Shown piece by piece: positions 1 through 6,252 of a stretch of DNA of 11,336 nucleotides. How positions within the stretch are numbered: position 1 is the first letter of the stretch; each line of letters begins with the position of its first letter. The notes under the pieces were generated by a model. It was given only the letters and a program-made list of their open reading frames with translations, made no database searches and was not told the DNA's origin. This DNA is from an uncultured Peptococcaceae bacterium. Its GTDB lineage: Bacteria; Bacillota; Dehalobacteriia; UBA4068; JAAVYR01. The DNA lies in contig CATIYQ010000083.1 of assembly GCA_949739465.1 (NCBI GenBank), positions 1 to 11,336 on the forward strand, written 5' to 3'. The position numbers and the translations under genes were made by a program.

Positions 1-522
1 GAGTGCCCTCCTGGTGTACCTGGAGAATTTATTTCTCGGGGGTATAATACCATGAAAGGGTATTATAAAATGCCGGAAGCAACGGCACAGGTTTTGGATA
101 AAGATGGTTGGCTTCACTCCGGGGATATTGCAACTGTGGACGAAAACGGTTATTATAGAATTACCGGACGGATAAAAGATATGATTATCCGTGGCGGGGA
201 AAATATCTATCCTAAAGAAATCGAAGAATTCTTATATACCCACCCGGCAGTTAAAGACGTGCAGGTTATCGGCGTTCCCAGTGAAGTATATGGGGAAGAA
301 GTCATGGCATGTATCATCTTAAAAGAAGATTGTACCACGACCGAAGAGGAGATTATGCAATTTGTCAAAGGACATATGGCACGGCATAAGACGCCCAAAT
401 ATATTAAGTTTGTTGATAGTTTCCCTATGAATGCAGCGGGAAAAATTCTCAAATATAAAATGCGGGAACAAGCGGTGGAAGATTTGAGATTGCAAGCAGA
501 ATCCGGTAATGTAACAGCATAA
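1..522 (+). CDS. acyl-CoA synthetase / AMP-forming ligase, C-terminal part (5' truncated by window)
   Basis: The reading frame is open from base 1, so the gene begins before the window; 173 codons are visible. Enzymes of this ANL superfamily activate a carboxylic acid with ATP to an acyl-adenylate and then transfer the acyl group to CoA. Seen here: the end of the large domain (SRGYNTMKGYYKMPEAT, then DGWLHSGDIA, whose Asp normally holds the AMP ribose), the hinge GRIKDMIIRGGENIYPKEIE, and the small C-terminal domain with GKILK, whose first Lys (in-window residue 148) matches the catalytic A10 lysine. These motifs resemble medium/long-chain fatty-acyl-CoA synthetases, but the acid substrate cannot be read from this half. 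A 27-base gap with a strong ribosome site separates it from the TIM-barrel gene, so the two are probably co-transcribed. An internal ATG at 52 is not the true start because the conserved family sequence continues upstream of it. Confidence 0.93.
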   Translation, partial: ECPPGVPGEFISRGYNTMKGYYKMPEATAQVLDKDGWLHSGDIATVDENGYYRITGRIKDMIIRGGENIYPKEIEEFLYTHPAVKDVQVIGVPSEVYGEEVMACIILKEDCTTTEEEIMQFVKGHMARHKTPKYIKFVDSFPMNAAGKILKYKMREQAVEDLRLQAESGNVTA

Positions 523-549
523 ATAACAGGTAAGAGAGGAGGAATCATC

Positions 550-1362
550 ATGAAATTTGCTTTTTCTACAATTGGTTGTCCTGAGTGGAGTTGGAAAGAC
601 ATGGTTGCCACAGCCAAGGACTTGGGGTATGACGGCATTGAAATTCGCGGCATTGCCAATGAATTATATGTACCCAAAACCACGCCTTTTTTGCCTGAAA
701 ATATTGCCGCCACAAAAAAGTTATTAAAAGAAAAAAATCTGGAAATTTCTATGTTGACATCAGCCTGTTCCTTTCATAACAAAAATACCATTGCGCGGCA
801 TATGGCAGGGGGCAGGGAGTATATTGACCTTGCCCATGAAGCGGGAGTACCCTTTATCCGTGTTATGTGTGAGCAGACTGCTGACCCGCAAATGGAAATA
901 GACTTAGCCTTCGTATCAGAAAATTATGCCAAACTTGCTGAATATGCCAAAGGCAGCGGTGTTACTGTCCTCATGGAAACCAACGGTGCGCTGGCTAATA
1001 CGAAAAAAATGAAATCCTTCATTGCGCCGTTAGAAGCCCAAGGTCTTCCGGTGGGCGTATTATGGGATATTCATCATCCTTTCCGTTTCTTTGGTGAGTC
1101 TATCCAGACTACTTATGATAACATTGGCGAATTTGTTAAATATATTCACATTAAGGATTCTGTGATGGAAAACGGCGAAGTGAAATACAAAATGCTGGGG
1201 AAAGGGGATATCCCCAATCGGGAATTACTGATTTTCCTGAACAACAACAATTACAAGAGTTATGTTTCCCTGGAGTGGGTAAGACGGTGGAACAAAGACC
1301 TGGAAGCGGCAGGCATTGTATTCCCACAGTTTATCCAGTATGTCAAACGAATTGTAAAATAA
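550..1362 (+). CDS. sugar phosphate isomerase/epimerase-like TIM-barrel protein
   Basis: This 270-residue protein belongs to the xylose isomerase-like TIM-barrel / AP-endonuclease-2 superfamily, which includes sugar isomerases, epimerases and IolE-type dehydratases. Likely divalent-metal ligands are in the expected order: Glu143 (METNG), Asp173 with His175/176 (LWDIHH), His200 (YIHIKD) and Glu242 (SLEW). A Gly-rich LGKGDIP motif (216-222), typical of the sugar-isomerase branch, is also present. The start at 550 follows an excellent ribosome site (AGAGGAGG at 535-542). There is no signal peptide, so it should act in the cytoplasm. It follows the acyl-CoA synthetase gene closely and ends at a strong terminator, so it is the last gene of that operon. 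The superfamily call is firm. The substrate is unknown, and pairing with a CoA ligase does not point to a pathway I recognise. Confidence 0.88.
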   Translation: MKFAFSTIGCPEWSWKDMVATAKDLGYDGIEIRGIANELYVPKTTPFLPENIAATKKLLKEKNLEISMLTSACSFHNKNTIARHMAGGREYIDLAHEAGVPFIRVMCEQTADPQMEIDLAFVSENYAKLAEYAKGSGVTVLMETNGALANTKKMKSFIAPLEAQGLPVGVLWDIHHPFRFFGESIQTTYDNIGEFVKYIHIKDSVMENGEVKYKMLGKGDIPNRELLIFLNNNNYKSYVSLEWVRRWNKDLEAAGIVFPQFIQYVKRIVK

Positions 1363-1392
1363 AAAAAGAGAGGTGTTTTACCTCTCTTTTTT
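1362..1392 (+). terminator. Rho-independent terminator after the TIM-barrel gene
   Basis: GAGAGGT (1368-1374) pairs perfectly with ACCTCTC (1380-1386) around a GTTTT loop. The stem is extended by six A-T pairs (1362-1367 with 1387-1392), and the six T residues serve as the release tract. The stem begins within the stop codon. It closes the + strand operon before the oppositely oriented tRNA gene. Confidence 0.92.
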
Positions 1393-1403
1393 GTATTTGG
1401 TTT

Positions 1404-1443
1404 CAAAAAAATAAAAACGGCAATCGAAATGATTGCCGTTTTT
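1404..1443 (-). terminator. Rho-independent terminator of tRNA-Trp (possibly bidirectional)
   Basis: A perfect 13-bp stem (1413-1425 with 1431-1443; core ACGGCAATC) has a 5-base loop. Read on the - strand it is followed by a T-rich tract (complement of the A-run 1404-1417), so it ends transcripts from the tRNA gene immediately after the encoded CCA. On the + strand only the T residues inside the stem follow it, so it may give some back-up termination there. Confidence 0.9.
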
Positions 1444-1446
1444 ATG

Positions 1447-1522
1447 TGGCAGGGGCAGAAGGACTCGAACCCTCAACCAATGGTTTTGGAGACCACTACT
1501 CTACCAATTGAGCCATACCCCT
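1447..1522 (-). tRNA. tRNA-Trp, anticodon CCA
   Basis: A complete 76-base cloverleaf is read on the - strand. The acceptor stem is AGGGGTA/TGCCCCT with one T-G pair, followed by discriminator G and an encoded CCA (complement of 1447-1450). The D-arm GCTC/GAGT closes an AATTGGTA loop. The anticodon stem GTGGT/ACCAT holds the loop CTCCAAA, giving anticodon CCA (Trp, UGG codons). The variable loop is 5 bases and the T-arm GAGGG/CCTTC closes TTCGAGT. C32 is a possible TtcA target. A36-A37-A38 is the standard MiaA recognition triplet, so A37 is expected to be prenylated. The gene has its own promoter and terminator. Confidence 0.97.
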
Positions 1523-1535
1523 ACGAAACATTGAT

Positions 1536-1564
1536 ATTATATCTTGATTTTGTCCATTCGTCAA
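1536..1564 (-). promoter_or_regulatory. sigma-70-type promoter of tRNA-Trp
   Basis: On the - strand the -35 box is TTGACG (complement of 1559-1564), the spacer is exactly 17 bases, and the -10 box is the consensus TATAAT (complement of 1536-1541). The predicted start lies about 6-8 bases downstream, just ahead of the mature tRNA 5' end at 1522, so the leader is very short. The -35 box contains the TGA stop codon of the upstream DUF523 gene. Confidence 0.9.
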
Positions 1565-2031
1565 GCTTTATCTTTTGGACAGATAAACGGTAAATTTTTC
1601 TCACTGTAAACAGGAATACCGTGCGCGTGGAGAAGAGCGGCGGCAACACCCATGCCGGGGATTTTCTTTTTACTGAACGAGCCGTCATAGATGGCGGTGA
1701 CGCCGCAAGAGGGGCTGTTTTCTTTTAGGATTGCCATGGTAACGTCGTATTTTTTCAGCAGCGATTCCAGAGATTTTGCTCCTTTTAAGAATGCTTCTGT
1801 AACGGGAATGCCTTCTTTACTAATGACAGTGGCATTACCCGCCAGGACTTCCGCGCCTGTGCCGCCGCGGATTTCTGAAGGCAGGCGAGGAATGGTAAGA
1901 CCGCCTGCAGACTCTGGGCAAATTGGCAAATATTCCTTATCTTTTAAGAAATTGATGACGGCTTGGTTATAGTTGTTGCCGCCGTTATATTTTACATTGT
2001 TGCCTAAAAGGCAAGCGCTGACTAAAATCAT
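1561..2031 (-). CDS. DUF523 / TudS-like [4Fe-4S] desulfidase family protein
   Basis: This 156-residue protein is a full-length DUF523 (YbbK-type) member. The family marks are SACLLG with Cys7, CPES with Cys38 and NSPSCG with Cys109. In the characterised member TudS (thiouracil desulfidase), three conserved cysteines hold a [4Fe-4S] cluster whose free iron takes sulfur from 2-thiouracil. The same three-cysteine pattern is seen here, so a cytoplasmic desulfuration role is a reasonable inference, but the substrate is not known. An additional Cys151 lies in FICPKD near the C terminus. Its ATG overlaps the TGA of the upstream TtcA-like gene (shared ATGA, 2028-2031), implying translational coupling. 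Its own stop lies inside the tRNA-Trp promoter. Family assignment is strong; biochemical role is moderate. Confidence 0.87.
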   Translation of the reverse strand: MILVSACLLGNNVKYNGGNNYNQAVINFLKDKEYLPICPESAGGLTIPRLPSEIRGGTGAEVLAGNATVISKEGIPVTEAFLKGAKSLESLLKKYDVTMAILKENSPSCGVTAIYDGSFSKKKIPGMGVAAALLHAHGIPVYSEKNLPFICPKDKA

Positions 2032-2804
2032 TTTGATTCCTGCTCCTTGTGGGGTTCTACAAGATTCCAGCTATTATCGGTGAGACGTTGTAGGGCGGAA
2101 AGAGCGCGGTCCTTGCTGCCGGGGTTCCGTTTTTCGATAGACTGAATAATTTCTTTCATATCTTGCCGCTTGGTGTAGCCGTTGGCAGGGCAGAAACTAT
2201 CTACAATAGGAAGCGCTGCCGTTTTTGCATACTTTGCTACTTCTGATTCCTTTACATAGACGAGGGGACGAATTACCGTGAGCTCCATATTACTGAGCCA
2301 ACTGACAGGTTTGAAAGAGTCGATATTTCCCTCAAAGAATAATTTTAGGAGCAATGTTTCCAATACATCGTCCAGGTGATGTCCCAGCGCCACTTTTGTG
2401 CAGCCGTTTTCTTTTGCCAGATTATTGAGGGCGCCGCGGCGCATTTTAGCGCAGAGGGCGCAGGGGTTCGTTTCCTTACGAATATCGAAGATAATTTCAC
2501 CGATATTCGTTTCCTTTGCAAAGAAGGGAACGCCTAGGGTATCGCAATAATGCGCAAGAATCTGACAATTTTCCTGGTCTGCTTCTCGGTCATTGCCCAA
2601 AGCGATATGACCTGCTGCCAGTCGATATTTATATTTAGAAGAACGATGAAATTTCACCAGCATTTCTAAGAGGGTGAGACTGTCTTTGCCGCCGGAAAGT
2701 CCCAACATGATAGGTTCGTCATTTGCAATCATGCCATAGTCGGTAATAGCTTTTCTCATCTTGTGAAGGATTTTGTCTGCAATGGGTTTTTCTTTTACGG
2801 TCAT
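2028..2804 (-). CDS. TtcA-like tRNA 2-thiocytidine sulfurtransferase (PP-loop ATPase)
   Basis: This 258-residue PP-loop protein matches the TtcA family, which adenylates C32 of certain tRNAs and replaces the oxygen with sulfur using a [4Fe-4S] cluster. The PP-loop SGGKDS is at 37-42. The CxxC pair is Cys115/Cys118 (NPCALCAKMRRG), the third likely cluster ligand is Cys205 (DSFCPANGYTKRQ), and GHHLDD is at 141-146. It is shorter than E. coli TtcA (about 311 residues), as is common for Firmicute homologues. The start at 2804 follows AAAGGAG about 11 bases upstream on the - strand. It is the first gene of a - strand operon with the DUF523 gene and is divergent from minC. A related PP-loop tRNA thiolase with a different nucleotide target is possible, so I leave the symbol blank. 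Confidence 0.88.
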   Translation of the reverse strand: MTVKEKPIADKILHKMRKAITDYGMIANDEPIMLGLSGGKDSLTLLEMLVKFHRSSKYKYRLAAGHIALGNDREADQENCQILAHYCDTLGVPFFAKETNIGEIIFDIRKETNPCALCAKMRRGALNNLAKENGCTKVALGHHLDDVLETLLLKLFFEGNIDSFKPVSWLSNMELTVIRPLVYVKESEVAKYAKTAALPIVDSFCPANGYTKRQDMKEIIQSIEKRNPGSKDRALSALQRLTDNSWNLVEPHKEQESK

Positions 2805-2896
2805 GGGAAAACTTTCTCCTTTTCCATTGAATTTAGCAGGAAAAAACAGCTTTTCGGCGAAAATTAATATGTTAATCAGAATAGAGGAGATATGTT
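2805..2896. promoter_or_regulatory. divergent intergenic region between the ttcA-like gene and minC
   Basis: These 92 bases must carry the start signals of both flanking operons. Ribosome sites are clear: AAAGGAG (read on the - strand) for the ttcA-like gene and GAGGAG at 2884-2889 for minC. I see no convincing -35/-10 pair on either strand. A small AT-rich inverted repeat ATTAA-N4-TTAAT (2863-2876) sits near the centre and could be an operator or chance. Confidence 0.45.
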
Positions 2897-3586
2897 ATGG
2901 AAAAAGACGCGATTAAAATTAAAGGCACCCTCCATGGTCTTGTTTTTAACTTTAACACTGATGCCGCCGATTTTCAAGAAATATGTCAAGCGTTGGGCAA
3001 AAAATTATCGGACTCTGCTCAGTTTTTTGCCCAGGCAAACTATATTATAGATGAAAACAGCAATCTCTCAGAAGAAGAGGTGCGGGCAATTGAGGAAATC
3101 TTTAGTCTCTATGGCTTAACACCGGGACAACTTCCTGAGCCTTCAAAAACGGCGCCTGTTCAAGAAGAAACCGATTATGGTTTAGAGCAAGGTACTACCC
3201 AATATTTGATGAAGCAAAGCGGTGATGGTGTGCTGATTCCTTACGGCATTCGGTCGGGAAAGAAAATCCTGGTAGAAGGTCACGCTATCGTTATGGGGGA
3301 CATTAATCCAGGCGCTCATATTATCGCTACCGGGAATATTCTGGTCATGGGAACGCTTAGGGGGATTGCTCATGCAGGAGCGTCCGGGGATAAGGAAGCC
3401 TACATCATGGCATATCGCCTGGCGGCAAATCAGCTACGCATTGCCGATAAAGCGGCGCGGGCAGAGGATAATGACCAAGGTGCAGGCAGCTATCCGGAAA
3501 AAGCATATCTGAAAGACGATGTTATCATCATCGACCCTTATGAGACGCCTCAAACCAAACGAACCATGGTAAAAGCGGCGCGGTAA
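2897..3586 (+). CDS. minC: septum site-determining protein MinC
   Basis: MinC blocks FtsZ polymerisation away from mid-cell and is brought to the membrane by MinD. At 229 residues it has normal length: an N-terminal MinC_N domain (about 1-75), a Glu/Pro/Gln-rich linker (about 76-108) and the C-terminal beta-helix (about 109-216). The latter carries GHAIVMGDINPGA (128-140) and RGIAHAGASGD (155-165), hallmarks of MinC. The motif usually read as RSGQ, which contacts MinD, is RSGK here (119-122). The start at 2897 follows GAGGAG (2884-2889) with 7-base spacing; the out-of-frame ATG at 2892 is too close to that site. It lies 23 bases upstream of mutS rather than beside minD, which is not seen in this window. 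Family identity is strong; whether it is the cell's main MinC is unknown. Confidence 0.92.
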   Translation: MEKDAIKIKGTLHGLVFNFNTDAADFQEICQALGKKLSDSAQFFAQANYIIDENSNLSEEEVRAIEEIFSLYGLTPGQLPEPSKTAPVQEETDYGLEQGTTQYLMKQSGDGVLIPYGIRSGKKILVEGHAIVMGDINPGAHIIATGNILVMGTLRGIAHAGASGDKEAYIMAYRLAANQLRIADKAARAEDNDQGAGSYPEKAYLKDDVIIIDPYETPQTKRTMVKAAR

Positions 3587-3609
3587 GAAAAAGGAGTAAA
3601 AGGAAGTTT

Positions 3610-6240
3610 ATGACAGCAGTAACGCCCATGATGCGGCAATATAATGATATTAAGAAGAAATATCCTGACGCAATTTTGTTTTTTCGCCTGGGGGATTTCT
3701 ATGAAATGTTTGACGAGGACGCTATCGTTGCCTCTAAAGAACTGGAAATCACTTTGACAGGGAGAGCCGGGGGGCTGGAAGAAAAAATACCCATGTGCGG
3801 CGTGCCTTATCATGCGGCGGATGTCTATATCTCTAAGCTCATTGCCAAAGGTCATAAAGTAGCAATCTGCGAGCAGATGGAAGATCCAAAACTTGCCAAA
3901 GGCATCGTGAAACGGGAAGTTATTAGAGTGATAACCCCTGGTACTGTTATGGAAACCAATATGCTCAATGAGTTGAATCAAAACTATCTTTTGGCTGTTT
4001 ATAAGCTGAAAAATGCCTATGGTATTGCTTATACGGATATTTCTACGGGGGAATTCTTAACGACGGAAATCTCCGGCAGTGACAGCCTGCAAAAGATGAT
4101 TAATGAAGTATGCCGTATCAGTCCGGCGGAGTGTATTTTGCCGAAGAATCTCATCAATGAGGACGTTTTTCAAGTGGGGCTTCTGGGCTCTCATATCAAA
4201 GTATTGACACCTATGGCATATGAGTCGCAGACAGTAAGAAATGCCGACGTACTGGTGACGACCCATTTTCGTGTAGCAAATACAGAATCGTTAGGACTTC
4301 ATTCCATGCCTGCAGCGACTGTTGCTGTTGCTGCTATTTTGGACTTTTTAGCTGAAACACAAAAGCAAGAGTTTCAATACTTAAATAAAATCCAGGTTTA
4401 TAACTTAGAAACCTTCATGGTGCTGGATGCCACCACCAGACGAAATCTGGAACTTACCGCCACCTTGCGACAAAATCAAAGACGAGGATCTCTTCTCTGG
4501 GTATTGGATAAGACCTGTACGTCACCGGGGGCGCGGCTTTTAAAGCAATGGATAGAAAAGCCCTTAATTGATGCGAAAGCCATTAATCGACGTCTCCAAG
4601 GGGTGCAGGAACTAATCGAACAGCCTTTCCTCCATGACGACCTGATGCAGGCGTTAAACGAGATGTATGATTTGGAACGGCTTTGCGGCAGAGTGTGCTA
4701 TGGCAATGCCAGTCCTTTAGATATGATTGCGTTAAAAAATTCTATTCGTTTGTTGCCTCATATTATCCAGGTTTTAGTCCAGCTGGAACAACCAATCTTT
4801 AAGAATTTCTACCAGCGGATAGACGCATTAGAGGATATCGAACAACTCATAGAAAAAGCCATTAACGACGAGCCTCCTTTATCTCCAAAGGAAGGCGGGG
4901 TCATTAAGAAGGGGTACTATCCTCAAGTAGACGAATTAAGAGAAATTACCTCCACAGGGAAAGCATGGCTTGCAAGTCTTGAAACAAAGCTTAAAGAAGA
5001 CACGGGCATTAAGTCTTTGAAAACAGGTTACAACAAGGTGTTTGGTTATTATATCGAAGTAACGAAAACCAATCTGGATTTGGTGCCGGATTACTTTATT
5101 CGTCGTCAGACTCTTGCCAATGCAGAGCGGTTTGTCACAGAAGAGCTGAAGGAATGGGAAAACAAAATTTTGGGCGCTAATGAAAAATTAGCGGCGTTAG
5201 AATATGATTTGTTCCTGGAAATCCGCAAAGTTATTGCCGACAATGCCGATAGATTGCAAAACACAGCCCACGCTCTTGCGGCATTAGATGTTATTCAGTC
5301 CTTTGCAAAAGTTGCTATGGAAAACAACTATTGCTGCCCAGAAGTAAATGACGGAGAGGAAATCGTTCTGACGGCTTCCCGTCACAGCGTAGTAGAAAAA
5401 ATCATCGGCAGGGAAAACTATATTGATAACGATGTGGCGCTCGATAATGAGAATACTCAGTTGTTATTGATTACAGGTCCCAATATGGCGGGGAAATCTA
5501 CCTATATGCGGCAAGTAGCGCTTTGCGTTCTCATGGCGCGTATCGGCTGCTTTGTTCCGGCGGAAAAAGCTGTCATCGGTAAAGTAGACCGTATCTTTAC
5601 TCGGGTAGGGGCAAGCGATGACCTGTCTGCCGGGCAGAGTACCTTCATGGTGGAAATGAGCGAGACGGCAAATATCTTGCGTAATGCTACCAGAAACAGC
5701 CTGGTTATCTTAGATGAAATCGGTAGAGGCACCAGCACCTATGATGGCTTGAGCATTGCTTGGGCGGTGGCGGAATATCTCTTAAAGCCGGAAATCAAGG
5801 CGAAAACGTTATTTGCTACTCACTATCATGAGTTGACTCAGCTTGCCAACGATTATCCCAGCGTAAAGAATTGCTCTATTGCTGTGAAAGAAAAAGACGG
5901 CGGGATTATTTTCCTCAGGAAAATCATATCAGGAGGGGCGGATAAAAGCTATGGTATCCAGGTGGCAAAGCTTGCAGGACTGCCCAAAGAAGTGATTCTT
6001 CGTGCCAGTGAGATTCTTCTGGAACTGGAGGAGACAAAACCAACCTACGAACTTGCCCATGGTGTAACTCCTCCCAAACATATTGTGGTGGAAGCTGTTC
6101 CTAAAGAAGTGATTAGTTTCTTAGAAGAAACAGGCTTATTAGACGCCAGTACCATTACGCCGATTCAAGCCATGTTTGAATTGGACCGTTTGCAGAAAAA
6201 GGCAAAAGCCTTAAAAGACCAATATCGAGATGAGTATTAA
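3610..6240 (+). CDS. mutS: DNA mismatch repair protein MutS
   Basis: MutS recognises mismatches and small loops and recruits MutL after ATP binding. The 876-residue protein starts with TPMMRQY and carries the mismatch-reading Phe30-x-Glu32 in GDFYEMF, equivalent to Phe36/Glu38 of E. coli. The Walker A loop GPNMAGKST is at 623-631, and Walker B LVILDE (698-703) is followed by the signature GRGTSTYDG. ATHYHEL follows shortly after. The C-terminal helix-turn-helix ends in LQKKAKALK. The start at 3610 follows AAGGAG/AAGGAAG sequences and matches the family N terminus. The Firmicute clamp-binding pentapeptide of the QLSFF type, expected in the linker before the last helical domain, is not seen. 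It follows minC and precedes mutL by 12 bases, so it is part of one operon. Confidence 0.98.
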   Translation: MTAVTPMMRQYNDIKKKYPDAILFFRLGDFYEMFDEDAIVASKELEITLTGRAGGLEEKIPMCGVPYHAADVYISKLIAKGHKVAICEQMEDPKLAKGIVKREVIRVITPGTVMETNMLNELNQNYLLAVYKLKNAYGIAYTDISTGEFLTTEISGSDSLQKMINEVCRISPAECILPKNLINEDVFQVGLLGSHIKVLTPMAYESQTVRNADVLVTTHFRVANTESLGLHSMPAATVAVAAILDFLAETQKQEFQYLNKIQVYNLETFMVLDATTRRNLELTATLRQNQRRGSLLWVLDKTCTSPGARLLKQWIEKPLIDAKAINRRLQGVQELIEQPFLHDDLMQALNEMYDLERLCGRVCYGNASPLDMIALKNSIRLLPHIIQVLVQLEQPIFKNFYQRIDALEDIEQLIEKAINDEPPLSPKEGGVIKKGYYPQVDELREITSTGKAWLASLETKLKEDTGIKSLKTGYNKVFGYYIEVTKTNLDLVPDYFIRRQTLANAERFVTEELKEWENKILGANEKLAALEYDLFLEIRKVIADNADRLQNTAHALAALDVIQSFAKVAMENNYCCPEVNDGEEIVLTASRHSVVEKIIGRENYIDNDVALDNENTQLLLITGPNMAGKSTYMRQVALCVLMARIGCFVPAEKAVIGKVDRIFTRVGASDDLSAGQSTFMVEMSETANILRNATRNSLVILDEIGRGTSTYDGLSIAWAVAEYLLKPEIKAKTLFATHYHELTQLANDYPSVKNCSIAVKEKDGGIIFLRKIISGGADKSYGIQVAKLAGLPKEVILRASEILLELEETKPTYELAHGVTPPKHIVVEAVPKEVISFLEETGLLDASTITPIQAMFELDRLQKKAKALKDQYRDEY

Positions 6241-6252
6241 AAAGGAGAGCCA

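Noticed and set aside
207..713. Long antisense frame opposite the acyl-CoA ligase end and TIM-barrel start
   Set aside because: It spans two well-supported genes on the other strand and shows no recognisable domain; a shadow of their codon use.
1404..1522. tRNA-Trp 3' end as a mobile-element attachment site
   Set aside because: No integrase, no repeated tRNA fragment and no foreign-looking cargo in the window; the region beyond it is a compact terminator pair.
2827..2855. TTGAAT as a -35 box for minC
   Set aside because: No -10-like sequence at suitable spacing; promoter position left open.
3550..3981. Antisense frame over the minC-mutS junction
   Set aside because: It covers conserved MinC/MutS coding sequence and has no family features; a shadow.
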